From: Mucilaginibacter tundrae
GTDB lineage: Bacteria; Bacteroidota; Bacteroidia; Sphingobacteriales; Sphingobacteriaceae
Assembly (NCBI RefSeq): GCF_013408825.1
Contig: NZ_JACCBZ010000010.1
Location: 83,472 to 147,471 of the forward strand
Direction: 5' to 3'
DNA: 64,000 nucleotides
Position numbers and translations under genes: made by a program. The stretch's first letter is position 1, and every line of letters starts with the position of its first letter. Positions 7,534-16,453 of this stretch are shown here, one piece after another. The notes beneath the pieces are model-generated. The model was not told where the DNA came from. It saw only the letters and a list, made by a program, of their open reading frames with translations, and ran no database searches.

Positions 7534-9393
7534 CTATTTTTCAAATCGTTCAATTAATTCAGCTAGTGTAAAGGTACTAATTACAGGCTTTCCATTTAAT
7601 GCAAGATTAGGCATTTGGCAGGCAAAAAGCTGGTCTATTAGTAAATTCATTTCTTCTAATGACATTTTAGTGCCTGCTTTTATCGCCGCGTTGCGCGCCA
7701 ATGATCTTGCCAGGTTATCACGCTTATCCAGTTTTAATATGGCAAGGTTATTTTTAAAGCCCTCCAGCAATTGCTCTAACAAATGTTCTTCGCCAACATT
7801 ATTCAAATCAGCCGGTATGCCTTCAACTACTACTGTATTTTTTCCAAACTCGCGTATGTCAAAGCCTAAAGCACGCACATCTGGCAACAACTCTTTTAAT
7901 AACTCAAAATCGCCACTGTTTAGTGTAACTGATTGCGGAAACAAGCTTTGCTGACTAACACCCGAGTGGCTTTGCAATTGCTGCAAAAATCGCTCATACA
8001 ATACCCGCTCATGCGCCGCTTGCTGACTGATCAGCATAAAACCCGATTTTATTTGCGATAGTATAAAGCGGTTATGGATCTGGAAAAGCTGGCGTTCGCT
8101 TGACTTGGTGATCTCCTGCTCATCAACCTCAATATTAGCCTCCTCATGCATTTTATGCTGGATCGAAGGCTCTCGCTTGCTGATTTCGTATAACGTATCC
8201 CAATTTTGGGGGATAGGTGAACTCCGATATTCGCCGCTGGTTCTGAAAGCTGGCGGCAGCTCACGCTCGATCTTTTTCTCCGCAGCAAAAGGATTAAAAT
8301 CCGGGTTAAATGCGATAGTTGGTGCAACGATCTCTTCAAACGGTTTTGGCGTTATCAGATGCTCAATGCTGTTCTCCTGGTCAAAATCCAAACTCGGCGT
8401 GATATTATATCTACCTAAAGACCGTTTTACTGCCGAGCGGATGATAGCATATATCGATTTTTCATCTTGATATTTGATCTCTGTTTTGGTGGGATGAACA
8501 TTAATGTCAATTTTGGATGGATCTATGTCGATAAATAAAACATACATCGGATAGCATTCCTCCGGCAATAACTCCTGGTAAGCCGTAAATACGGCGTGGT
8601 TAAGGTAAGCATCCTTTATAAAACGGTTGTTTACAAAAAAGAATTGCTCGCCGCGCGTTTTACGGGCAAACTCTGGTTTGCCAACAAAGCCATGCAGTTT
8701 AATAATGCTGGTATCCTCTTCAACCGGAACTAGTCGCTGGTTATAATTATTCCCAAACAGATGAACAATACGCTGTTTTAATAGCGATGCCGGTAAATGA
8801 TAAACCTCTTGCCCATCATGGTGCAGCGAGAAAAATATTTGCGGATTGGCCAATGATACCCGTTGAAATTCATCAATAATATGGCGCATCTCCACCGGGT
8901 TACTCTTCAAAAAGTTGCGCCGGGCGGGGGTATTGTAAAACAGGTTTTTTACCGAGATAGATGTGCCTGTATTAGCCGAACATGCTTCCTGACTTATTAC
9001 TTCCGATCCTTCAATTAAAATACAGGTGCCTAATTCATCCTCATGTCTTCTGGTTTTTAACTCCACCTGGGCAATAGCGGCTATCGAAGCCATAGCTTCG
9101 CCACGGAATCCCATAGTACGAATGGCAAATAGGTCCTCAGCTTTTTTTATTTTGGAAGTCGCGTGGCGCTCAAAACTCATGCGCGCATCGGTAAGGCTCA
9201 TGCCGCAACCGTTATCGATCACCTGTATCAGTGCCTTGCCAGCATCCTTTAATATCAATTGTATCTTATCCGCACCCGCGTCTATCGCGTTCTCCACCAG
9301 TTCTTTTACTGCTGATGCAGGGCGTTGCACCACTTCGCCAGCGGCGATCTGGTTGGCAACGGCATCCGGTAAAAGTTGTATTATATCTGACAT
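7534..9393 (-). CDS. mutL: DNA mismatch repair protein MutL
   Basis: A 619-residue GHL-family ATPase that links MutS mismatch recognition to strand incision. The N-terminal domain has ELVENAIDAG (31-40), DNGCGM and TMGFRGEAM, the ATP-binding motifs; the C-terminal dimerization region starts around residue 435. The metal-binding endonuclease motif DQHA(x)2E(x)4E reads here SQQAAHERVLYE, so the first acidic residue is replaced by serine. Whether the nickase is active is therefore uncertain (see findings). The gene heads a minus-strand run with two rhomboids and an EEP protein. Length and domain order are normal for the family. Confidence 0.97.
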   Translation of the reverse strand: MSDIIQLLPDAVANQIAAGEVVQRPASAVKELVENAIDAGADKIQLILKDAGKALIQVIDNGCGMSLTDARMSFERHATSKIKKAEDLFAIRTMGFRGEAMASIAAIAQVELKTRRHEDELGTCILIEGSEVISQEACSANTGTSISVKNLFYNTPARRNFLKSNPVEMRHIIDEFQRVSLANPQIFFSLHHDGQEVYHLPASLLKQRIVHLFGNNYNQRLVPVEEDTSIIKLHGFVGKPEFARKTRGEQFFFVNNRFIKDAYLNHAVFTAYQELLPEECYPMYVLFIDIDPSKIDINVHPTKTEIKYQDEKSIYAIIRSAVKRSLGRYNITPSLDFDQENSIEHLITPKPFEEIVAPTIAFNPDFNPFAAEKKIERELPPAFRTSGEYRSSPIPQNWDTLYEISKREPSIQHKMHEEANIEVDEQEITKSSERQLFQIHNRFILSQIKSGFMLISQQAAHERVLYERFLQQLQSHSGVSQQSLFPQSVTLNSGDFELLKELLPDVRALGFDIREFGKNTVVVEGIPADLNNVGEEHLLEQLLEGFKNNLAILKLDKRDNLARSLARNAAIKAGTKMSLEEMNLLIDQLFACQMPNLALNGKPVISTFTLAELIERFEK

Positions 9394-9488
9394 CTAAAAT
9401 TAGTTCTCCTTTATCTGGCGCCAATGAAACCGATACAATAGCGCACGAATGGTATTTGGATGCTAAATTAAATATAACTTTTTTATCA

Positions 9489-9518
9489 TTTGTCAGTTGT
9501 ATATAGTTTATAGTTTTA
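9489..9518 (+). promoter_or_regulatory. Candidate Bacteroidota promoter for the amidohydrolase gene
   Basis: TTTG at 9489-9492 is followed after 18 bp by TAGTTTTA (9511-9518), one base from the consensus TAnnTTTG. A start point near 9524 would give a short leader of about 20 nt before the ATG at 9544. Confidence 0.45.
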
Positions 9519-9543
9519 TTTAAACTTGTACGACACTACTTTT

Positions 9544-11178
9544 ATGAAAAATTTATGGCCCATCTTGTTCCTTTTTGTTCTATCGTGCAAACAAAAAAAG
9601 GAATATAATGCCGACCTTTTAGTTAAAAACGCGCTGATTTATACTATTGATAGCAGTTTTAGTACTGCACAGGCGTTTGTAGTAAGTGGAGGTAAAATTA
9701 TCGCCGTTGGCGATAGCGCTACGCTTGATAAAAAGTATTTGGCCCGTGAGGTAATTGATGCAGGTGGGCACCCTATATATCCAGGTTTTATTGACGCACA
9801 CACCCATTTTTACGAATATGGCATAGGCCTGCAGCAAGCCGATTTAACCAATACTCACAGTTGGGAAGAAATTGTCGATACCATAAATACCTATGCCCGC
9901 CGCAGTCCTGATGGGTGGATAATCGGTAATGGGTGGGATCAAAATCTTTGGAAAAATAAAGCATTCCCCACCAAAGCAAAACTCGATTCTTTATTCCCGG
10001 TTAGGCCGGTATTGCTAACACGTGTTGATGAACATGCCGCTATTGCCAACCAGGCGGCTCTAAATATAGCGGGAATTAAACCGGGGCAAACCATTACCGG
10101 TGGCGAGATTGAAACCATAAAAGGAAAACTCACCGGCATATTACTGGATAACGCGATAGGCATCATCAGGCGAAAAATACCTCCTCCCGATGATAGCGTG
10201 GTGCAAGATGGCTTGTTAGCTGCGCAACGCAATTGTTTCGCCGATGGACTAACCACTATTGATGATTGTGGCTTGCCGTATACTATGGTAAATACCATTT
10301 CAGACATGCAACACAAAGGCGACTTAAAAATACGCATGTATGTTTTATTATTAGACAGGCCTGAGAATTATGCGTTCTTATTAAAACGCGGCATTATCAA
10401 AACACCACGTTTAGATGTGCGTGGATTTAAAATGTTTGCCGATGGCGCTTTAGGTTCGCGCGGCGCTTGTTTATTGCAACCATATTCCGATCAAAAAAAC
10501 TGGAGCGGATTTTTATTGAGTAACCCTAAACATTTTCAACAAATAGCTGAAAAGATCATCAAAAGTAATTTTCAATTAGCTACCCATGCTATTGGCGATT
10601 CGGCCAATAGGGTGATGTTAAAAATATACGCAAGTGTATTGAAAGGCAAAAATGATCGTCGCTGGCGGATAGAGCATGCACAGATATTGGCACCATCGGA
10701 TATTAATATGTTCGGGCAATACAGCATCATTCCATCTGTACAACCCACCCATGCAACATCTGATATGTATTGGGCAGCGAGCCGTTTAGGTACTAAGCGT
10801 TTAAAAACCGCCTATGCTTATAAACAATTGTTGGATCAGAATGGCTGGCTTCCATTGGGAACTGATTTCCCGGTTGAAAACATCAACCCCATTTATACAT
10901 TTTATGCTGCTGTTGTACGAAAGGACTTGAAAGGGTTTCCGGGAAATGGCTTTCAACCCAAAAATGCATTGAGCCGGGAGGAAGCTTTACGGGGCATAAC
11001 CGTATGGGCAGCCAAAGCAAATTTCGAGGAAAAAGAAAAAGGCAGTATCGAGGTTGGCAAGTATGCCGATTTTGTGATACTGGACAATGATATTATGAAA
11101 ATAAATGGCGCCGACCTGCCTAAGGTTAAAGTGCTAAAAACGTATGTTAATGGTGAAAAGGTTTATGAAAAAAAATAG
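9544..11178 (+). CDS. YtcJ-type amidohydrolase lipoprotein
   Basis: A 544-residue metal-dependent amidohydrolase of the YtcJ/PF07969 type. The ATG at 9544 is chosen because it begins directly with a lipoprotein signal ending LFVLSC, with Cys15 as the lipidated residue; an upstream in-frame ATG would add six residues. The metal-binding HxH is in DAHTHF (84-89); further family motifs are RVDEHA, THAIGDSANR and GTDFPVE, the last carrying the conserved Asp. The C-terminal strand region GKYADFVILD completes the composite beta domain. Family members hydrolyse amide or similar bonds in varied small molecules; the substrate is unknown. The stop overlaps the start of the next gene by 14 bp, so the two envelope proteins are made together. 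Confidence 0.92.
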   Translation: MKNLWPILFLFVLSCKQKKEYNADLLVKNALIYTIDSSFSTAQAFVVSGGKIIAVGDSATLDKKYLAREVIDAGGHPIYPGFIDAHTHFYEYGIGLQQADLTNTHSWEEIVDTINTYARRSPDGWIIGNGWDQNLWKNKAFPTKAKLDSLFPVRPVLLTRVDEHAAIANQAALNIAGIKPGQTITGGEIETIKGKLTGILLDNAIGIIRRKIPPPDDSVVQDGLLAAQRNCFADGLTTIDDCGLPYTMVNTISDMQHKGDLKIRMYVLLLDRPENYAFLLKRGIIKTPRLDVRGFKMFADGALGSRGACLLQPYSDQKNWSGFLLSNPKHFQQIAEKIIKSNFQLATHAIGDSANRVMLKIYASVLKGKNDRRWRIEHAQILAPSDINMFGQYSIIPSVQPTHATSDMYWAASRLGTKRLKTAYAYKQLLDQNGWLPLGTDFPVENINPIYTFYAAVVRKDLKGFPGNGFQPKNALSREEALRGITVWAAKANFEEKEKGSIEVGKYADFVILDNDIMKINGADLPKVKVLKTYVNGEKVYEKK

Positions 11179-12979
11179 GTTTAATGGTGTTGTTATATTC
11201 TTGTCGGCGTTTGTATTGTTTAACTCCGCCTGCGCGCAAAATCCGCCGACGGGCAAGGCCTATGTTCAGGAAGAAGCCTTAGTGCAAAATACTACCGTTT
11301 TATTAAACAATTCTGATTTTACCGTCCCTATGCAAAATCTGAATACCGCGAAAATTGCCAGCGTGCACTTCACTAATCAATATGCCACCGGTTTCGATAG
11401 TTTGCTGAACAAATACACCAAGGTAGATGCTATTAACGGCAATCTGTATAACAGGCCAAAAAATATTAATGATTTATCAGCGGACTTAAAATGGTACAAT
11501 ACTATCATCGTCCAACTAAGCAACACTGATGTAAACAATCCCCAGATTATTGACTTTATCACCCAAACACAAAAATTAAAAACAGTTATTGTCGCCCTGT
11601 TCGGCAGCGGCGATTCATTTAATAAACTGAATAGTGTTACCGCACCTATCATTTGGTCACAAAGGGTAACTCCTGTATCTGCTTATTTTAGTGCACAAGC
11701 CATATTCGGTGGAGTAGCTATCACACAAAAACTTACGAGCACTTTCACGCCCCGCTATGCGGCTAATATGGGATTCCTTACAACTAAAACACGCCTGCAA
11801 TATACTGTACCGGAAGATGCGGGAGTTAATTCCATCAACCTGATCGCTATAGATGATATTGCTCGCGAAGCCGTTTCGGAACATGCTACACCCGGGTGTG
11901 TGGTATTGGTTGCGAAAGACGGCAAGGTAATATTCAATAAAGCCTACGGCGATCATACTTATGACGATCAGCTACCCGATAAAATAACCGATATATTCGA
12001 TGTGGCATCTTTAACCAAAGTTACTGCTACTACCATGGAGGTAATGAAGCTTTATGATGAAGGAAAAATCGGCCTGGATTCGACCATAGGCGATTATATC
12101 CCGGGCGTTCGCAACTCCAATAAAAACGATATTACTGTTCGTGAATTAATGGAGCACCAGGCTGGCTTAGTGCCCGATATTCCAACCTACGAAAAGTTAA
12201 AACCAAGCGACCATAGCATCGATTCATCTGCGGCATATCCGACGAAAGTTTCGGACAACTATTTTTTGCGAAAGAATTATTTTAAAGATGTGATGTGGCA
12301 GGACATATTAAAATCGCCGTTACGTACCCGCGGACAATATGTTTACAGCGATGTGAGTATGGTATTGATGAAAGAGATTGTCGAAACCATTACCTCTACA
12401 CCATTAAACGATTATGTATTAAACCAGTTTTACCTACCCCTGGGTATGAAAACAGCTGGCTTTTTGCCACTTTATCGTTTTCCGGCATCACAGATAGTAC
12501 CTACTGAACAGGATGCGGTTTTCCGCCATACTTTGTTGGATGGTTATACCGAGGACCAAACCGCGGCACTGATGGGCAATGTTTCCGGCAATGCGGGCAT
12601 ATTTGCGAGCGCTAATGATTTGGGCATATTATACCAGATGCTTTTAAACAGGGGCGCTTACGGCGGTGTGCAATACATCAAACCACAAACCGTTGACCTG
12701 TTTACAGCAAAGCAATCCGCAGTTAGTCGCCGTGGTTTAGGGTTTGACCGCTGGGATCCATTAGAAGATCATCATTACCCGTCAAAATTAGCTTCACCAC
12801 AAACTTATGGGCATACTGGTTATACCGGCACTTGTGTTTGGGTTGATCCTAAATATAACCTGGTATATGTGTTCCTATCTAACCGTGTAAACCCAACAGT
12901 GGGTAGCAAGTTATCCAGCCTGAACATCAGGCCGAGGATACAGGATGCGGTTTATCAGGCGATACAGAAAGGATTGTAA
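11165..12979 (+). CDS. Secreted serine beta-lactamase-like protein with an N-terminal GH3 C-domain-like region
   Basis: A 604-residue exported protein. The ATG at 11165 gives a signal peptide ending around SACAQ. Residues 220-600 form a class C beta-lactamase/PBP4-like domain with SLTK (282-285), YSD (394-396) as the YxN equivalent, and HTG in YGHTGYTG as the third motif. Residues 35-205 look like the C-terminal alpha/beta domain of GH3 beta-N-acetylhexosaminidases (ALVQNTTVLLNN, then KIASVHF), but the GH3 catalytic barrel is absent. Related Bacteroidota proteins of about 1000 residues carry the GH3 barrel, this domain and a beta-lactamase domain in one chain, so this appears to be a shortened form. 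A role in peptidoglycan recycling or D-peptide hydrolysis is likely, not proven. Confidence 0.85.
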   Translation: MKKNRFNGVVIFLSAFVLFNSACAQNPPTGKAYVQEEALVQNTTVLLNNSDFTVPMQNLNTAKIASVHFTNQYATGFDSLLNKYTKVDAINGNLYNRPKNINDLSADLKWYNTIIVQLSNTDVNNPQIIDFITQTQKLKTVIVALFGSGDSFNKLNSVTAPIIWSQRVTPVSAYFSAQAIFGGVAITQKLTSTFTPRYAANMGFLTTKTRLQYTVPEDAGVNSINLIAIDDIAREAVSEHATPGCVVLVAKDGKVIFNKAYGDHTYDDQLPDKITDIFDVASLTKVTATTMEVMKLYDEGKIGLDSTIGDYIPGVRNSNKNDITVRELMEHQAGLVPDIPTYEKLKPSDHSIDSSAAYPTKVSDNYFLRKNYFKDVMWQDILKSPLRTRGQYVYSDVSMVLMKEIVETITSTPLNDYVLNQFYLPLGMKTAGFLPLYRFPASQIVPTEQDAVFRHTLLDGYTEDQTAALMGNVSGNAGIFASANDLGILYQMLLNRGAYGGVQYIKPQTVDLFTAKQSAVSRRGLGFDRWDPLEDHHYPSKLASPQTYGHTGYTGTCVWVDPKYNLVYVFLSNRVNPTVGSKLSSLNIRPRIQDAVYQAIQKGL

Positions 12980-13073
12980 CAATTTAGTCGTTGCTGCAAG
13001 GCATCCGATGCCGCACCTAAATAATTACATCCGCTTAACACTATTACAATAAATTGCTGTTAACCTTGTAATA

Positions 13074-14219
13074 ATGAAAATAGGTATTGTTTGTTATCCA
13101 ACCTTTGGCGGTAGCGGCGTTGTAGCCACCGAACTTGGCAAGGCCCTTGCAGATCGCGGGCATCAGGTTCATTTTATCACCTACAATCAACCGGCCCGGC
13201 TTGATTTTTTTTCGGCAAACTTGTTCTATCACGAGGTTTCGGTATCCAACTATCCATTGTTTGATTATCAACCCTATGAACTTGCCCTTGCCAGCCGAAT
13301 GGTAGATGTGGTACGTTTTGAAAAGCTGGATCTGTTACACGTACATTATGCTATTCCGCATGCTTCAGCCGCGTTTATGGCTAAGCAGATACTGCTTACT
13401 TACGGCATCTATATTCCGGTAGTAACTACGCTACATGGTACCGATATTACTTTAGTAGGCAAGGACCGCACATTTAAACCTGTCGTAACTTTCTCTATTA
13501 ATAAGTCAGACGGTGTAACCGCTGTTTCGCAAAACTTAAGGGATAATACCTATGAGTTTTTTGAGATTGAACGTGATATTAAAGTAATACCAAATTTTAT
13601 TGATCTATCACGTTTCAACCTTAAAGCAAAGGACCACTTTAAAAAAGCCATTGCACCTGAAGGCGAAAAAATATTGATACACACCTCTAACTTCCGCAGG
13701 GTAAAGCGTACCGAAGATGTGATCAAAATATTTGCCAAGGTGATTCAAAAGATCCCATCCAAACTATTAATGGTTGGTGATGGCGGCGAACGTTCTGATT
13801 GCGAACAATTATGCCGCGACCTGGGTGTTAGCTCTAATGTCCGTTTCCTGGGGAAACAGGATGCTATTGAGGAGATACTTTCAGTAGGTGATTTATTTTT
13901 AATGCCTTCGCTATCTGAAAGCTTTGGCTTGGCAGCGTTGGAGGCCATGGCCTGCAAAGTGCCGGTGATCAGCTCAAATGCGGGCGGTTTGCCTGAGTTA
14001 AATATCGACGGTGTAACCGGTTATTTGAAGGACGTTGGTGACGTTGATGGCATGGCCGAAAAAGCGATCTATATTTTAGAGGATGAAGCGCGCCTTGCAC
14101 AGTTTAAAGACAATGCCTTAGCAAGAGCTAAAGAGTTTGACCTGGCTAATATATTACCGCAGTACGAAAATTATTACGCCGAGGTATTAGAACAGGCGAA
14201 AGCGAGTAATTTGTTATAA
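13074..14219 (+). CDS. bshA: N-acetyl-alpha-D-glucosaminyl L-malate synthase
   Basis: A 381-residue GT4 glycosyltransferase that joins UDP-GlcNAc and L-malate, the first step of bacillithiol synthesis in the cytoplasm. The N-terminus KIGIVCYPTFGGSGVVATEL is the family signature, with the glycine loop that binds donor phosphates. HVHYAIPHASAA and TTLHGTDITLVG follow, and the C-terminal Rossmann half has the E-x7-E type segment SLSESFGLAALEAMA. Length matches BshA from Bacilli and Bacteroidota. No bshB or bshC lies in the window. The gene is flanked by opposite-strand hisS downstream and by the beta-lactamase gene 94 bp upstream. A box TAACCTTG, one base from consensus, ends 5 nt before the ATG. 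Confidence 0.95.
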   Translation: MKIGIVCYPTFGGSGVVATELGKALADRGHQVHFITYNQPARLDFFSANLFYHEVSVSNYPLFDYQPYELALASRMVDVVRFEKLDLLHVHYAIPHASAAFMAKQILLTYGIYIPVVTTLHGTDITLVGKDRTFKPVVTFSINKSDGVTAVSQNLRDNTYEFFEIERDIKVIPNFIDLSRFNLKAKDHFKKAIAPEGEKILIHTSNFRRVKRTEDVIKIFAKVIQKIPSKLLMVGDGGERSDCEQLCRDLGVSSNVRFLGKQDAIEEILSVGDLFLMPSLSESFGLAALEAMACKVPVISSNAGGLPELNIDGVTGYLKDVGDVDGMAEKAIYILEDEARLAQFKDNALARAKEFDLANILPQYENYYAEVLEQAKASNLL

Positions 14220-14225
14220 CAAAAG

Positions 14226-14262
14226 GGATGTCACCCTGAGCGTAGTCGAAGGGCGAGCGCAG
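14226..14262. repeat. Short dispersed-repeat fragment (TGTCACCCTGAGC type)
   Basis: The gap between bshA and hisS contains TGTCACCCTGAGCGTAGTCG followed by AAGGGCGA, a motif recurrent in intergenic DNA of many Bacteroidota. Only one copy is present in this window, so the assignment rests on general familiarity, not on repetition here. Confidence 0.4.
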
Positions 14263-14284
14263 ATGCCTTACCCCCTTGATGGGA

Positions 14285-15655
14285 CTATTTTAACCGCTCT
14301 ACGATCTCCTTAGCATCCAATTTTTCCTGTAAGCCACTTTCCATATCTTTAAAAGCCAACAAGCCGCTCTGCATCTCATCGCTGCCGATCAATATGGTAT
14401 AGGGGATATGCTTGTTATTGGCATACTCCATTTGTTTCTTAATTTTAGCCCCTGCGGGATAAAGCTCCGCATTGATATTATGCTGGCGCAGACTGTGCAA
14501 TAATGGCAAAGCATATTTTTCGCCCTCGCTGTCAAAACAGCAGATCAGCACTTTGGTAGTTTGATTAGTATCAGCAGGGAAGAGGTTTAGCTCATCCATT
14601 ACATCATAAATACGATCGGCGCCGAAAGAAATACCAACCCCCGTAAGGTCTTTTAGGCCGAACATACCGGTCAAATCATCATACCTGCCGCCACCGCCGA
14701 TGCTGCCCATGGCGACTTCATTGGTTTTAACTTCGAATATCGCTCCGGTATAATAATTTAAGCCACGAGCAAGGGTAATATCAAGCTCCAGCGTAGCGCT
14801 TTGTAATTTGCAGCTATCGATGTAGGTAAACACAGTTTCGATCTCATCACAACCTCTCAAGCCTGTTGCCGAATCCTTTAAAGCTTCGCGCAAGCTTTCC
14901 AGTTTGATGGTATTTGATCCATCTAACAGAATAACCGGTTTCAGTTTTTCAATATCTTCAGGACTAAAGCCTTTTTCCAGCAACTCTTTAATTACACCAT
15001 CCAGGCCTATTTTATCCAGCTTATCAATAGCAACGGTCAGGTCGATGATATTATCGGCTTTGCCAATCACTTCGGCTATGCCCGATAATATCTTGCGGTT
15101 GTTTATTTTTATGGTAAAATCCTTTAAACCCAATTTACTTAATGCTTCATCATATATCATGATAAACTCCGCCTCGTTCAATAACGATGGCGAACCAACC
15201 ACATCCGCATCGCACTGGTAAAACTCCCTATAACGGCCACGCTGGGGCCTATCCGCGCGCCAAACCGGCTGCACCTGAAAACGTTTAAACGGGAAAGTGA
15301 TCTCGTTTTGGTGCATCACTACGTACCGCGCAAATGGAACAGTTAAATCGTAGCGAAGGGCTTTTTCGGAAATTTCAGATGTCAGGGTTTGATAATTTTT
15401 ATCAGCTAATTTCTGCACATCCGCTTTAGCTAAAAAATCGCCGGAGTTCAATATCTTAAATATCAACTTATCCCCCTCATCACCATATTTACCCATCAAG
15501 GTACCTAGGTTTTCCATCGCCGGTGTTTCTATTTGTTGATAGCCATATTTGCGAAAAACGCTTTTAATGGTATCAAAAATAAAATTGCGCCTCACCATTT
15601 CGGTAGGTGAAAAATCGCGGGTGCCTTTGGGAGTTGATGGTTTGATGGATGCCAT
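14285..15655 (-). CDS. hisS: Histidyl-tRNA synthetase
   Basis: A class II synthetase, 456 residues from the ATG at 15655, which begins with the standard MASIKPSTPKGTRDF; a longer in-frame start is not family-like. Motif 2 is seen in PVWRADRPQRGRYREFYQCD, the histidine-specific segments ARGLNYYTGAIFEV and GGGGRYDDL follow, and the C-terminal anticodon-binding alpha/beta domain (about 360-456) starts at TKVLICCFD. The protein charges tRNA-His in the cytoplasm. It stands alone on the minus strand between the plus-strand bshA and acetyltransferase genes. Its promoter (15660-15690) gives almost no 5' leader, and the -33 box lies inside an intergenic repeat. Confidence 0.97.
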   Translation of the reverse strand: MASIKPSTPKGTRDFSPTEMVRRNFIFDTIKSVFRKYGYQQIETPAMENLGTLMGKYGDEGDKLIFKILNSGDFLAKADVQKLADKNYQTLTSEISEKALRYDLTVPFARYVVMHQNEITFPFKRFQVQPVWRADRPQRGRYREFYQCDADVVGSPSLLNEAEFIMIYDEALSKLGLKDFTIKINNRKILSGIAEVIGKADNIIDLTVAIDKLDKIGLDGVIKELLEKGFSPEDIEKLKPVILLDGSNTIKLESLREALKDSATGLRGCDEIETVFTYIDSCKLQSATLELDITLARGLNYYTGAIFEVKTNEVAMGSIGGGGRYDDLTGMFGLKDLTGVGISFGADRIYDVMDELNLFPADTNQTTKVLICCFDSEGEKYALPLLHSLRQHNINAELYPAGAKIKKQMEYANNKHIPYTILIGSDEMQSGLLAFKDMESGLQEKLDAKEIVERLK

Positions 15656-15659
15656 GCGG

Positions 15660-15690
15660 CAAATGTACAAAAAAGGTAGCCCCACCCAAA
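15660..15690 (-). promoter_or_regulatory. hisS promoter, TTTG-N19-TACATTTG
   Basis: On the minus strand TTTG (15687-15690) is separated by 19 bp from TACATTTG (15660-15667), an exact match to the Bacteroidota -33/-7 pattern. The -7 box ends 4 nt before the ATG at 15655, so transcription should begin at or next to the start codon. Confidence 0.65.
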
Positions 15691-15750
15691 CCCTCCCCAG
15701 AAGGGAGGGCTTAAAAAAGTCTCCCCTACTGGGGGAGATTTAGAGGGGGC
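15678..15750. repeat. Imperfect inverted repeat rich in CCCTCCCC
   Basis: Two arms of about 36-40 bp face each other between hisS and the acetyltransferase gene: GCCCCACCCAAACCCTCCCC at the left, and a right arm whose complement begins GCCCCCTCTAAATCTCCCCC. Each arm holds a small hairpin of its own (CCCTCCCC/GGGAGGG and CTCCCC/GGGGGAG). This is the form of a REP-like element. Confidence 0.65.
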
Positions 15751-15775
15751 TCATAAATTGTTTATTTTTACACCT

Positions 15776-16276
15776 ATGCATATCATCGCCCAAACACTCC
15801 GCCTCATCATCCGCGAATTTTTACCCGAAGAACAGGGCACTTACCTCCATCATTTTACCGATGAAGAAGTTTGCCTGTATCTACCCAAACGCACTACAGA
15901 TGAACGTATGAACATCTTCCAAACAGCTCTAGCCAATTACGAGAACAGCAAGCTAACAGGTATCTGGGGCATGTTTAATAAGAAAACCGGAGAATTTATC
16001 GGCAGTTGTTTGTTACGTCCCTTTAATGGTGATCCTAAAATTTTAGAAGTAGGGTATAGCATGGATAAAAAGTACTGGGGTCAGGGCATCGGCACCGAAA
16101 TGGCAGAAGCCATGATAACGCACGGGTTTTCAGATATCAATATTGATGAAATAGTAGGGGTTACTGTATTAGAAAACATCAGCTCACAACGTGTTTTGGA
16201 GAAGGCGGGGCTTAAACGGGCAGATAATTTCTTCAGAGATGGGTTAGAGCTGGCTATTTTTAAAAAACCTCGATAG
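15776..16276 (+). CDS. GNAT family N-acetyltransferase (RimJ/RimL-like)
   Basis: A 166-residue acetyltransferase; the ATG at 15776 begins with the usual TLRLIIREF strand, while an upstream ATG adds six residues. The acetyl-CoA loop appears as GQGIGT (102-107) after the beta-4 strand EVGYSMDKKYW, and VLENISSQRVLEKAGL is the conserved beta-6/alpha region. These enzymes transfer acetyl groups to protein N-termini or small amines; the substrate is not evident. The gene is alone on its strand. A box TATTTTTA, one base from the -7 consensus, ends 5 nt upstream of the ATG. Confidence 0.88.
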   Translation: MHIIAQTLRLIIREFLPEEQGTYLHHFTDEEVCLYLPKRTTDERMNIFQTALANYENSKLTGIWGMFNKKTGEFIGSCLLRPFNGDPKILEVGYSMDKKYWGQGIGTEMAEAMITHGFSDINIDEIVGVTVLENISSQRVLEKAGLKRADNFFRDGLELAIFKKPR

Positions 16277-16453
16277 GGGTGCTTAACACTTAGTAAACGT
16301 TGGATATAACGCGCATCGGTGTAATCCCCAAAAACACAACTGACAAAACAGTGTCAGCACTTATACAAATCTATTTCCCGAAATTTGAATGTACCGGTAC
16401 TTCCGCTCTTGCTAAAGCATTTCCGTTCTTTGAATTAACGAAATAATCGCTTA

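Noticed and set aside
7496..7954. Plus-strand ORF of 152 codons over the 3' end of mutL
   Set aside because: Fully antisense to the conserved C-domain of mutL.
9939..10337. Minus-strand ORF of 132 codons inside the amidohydrolase gene
   Set aside because: Antisense shadow of conserved catalytic codons; composition is not protein-like.
16277..16453. Small gene or RNA in the acetyltransferase-phosphatase gap
   Set aside because: Only a 6-bp CTGACA/TGTCAG pair is seen; no open frame with a start of reasonable size.
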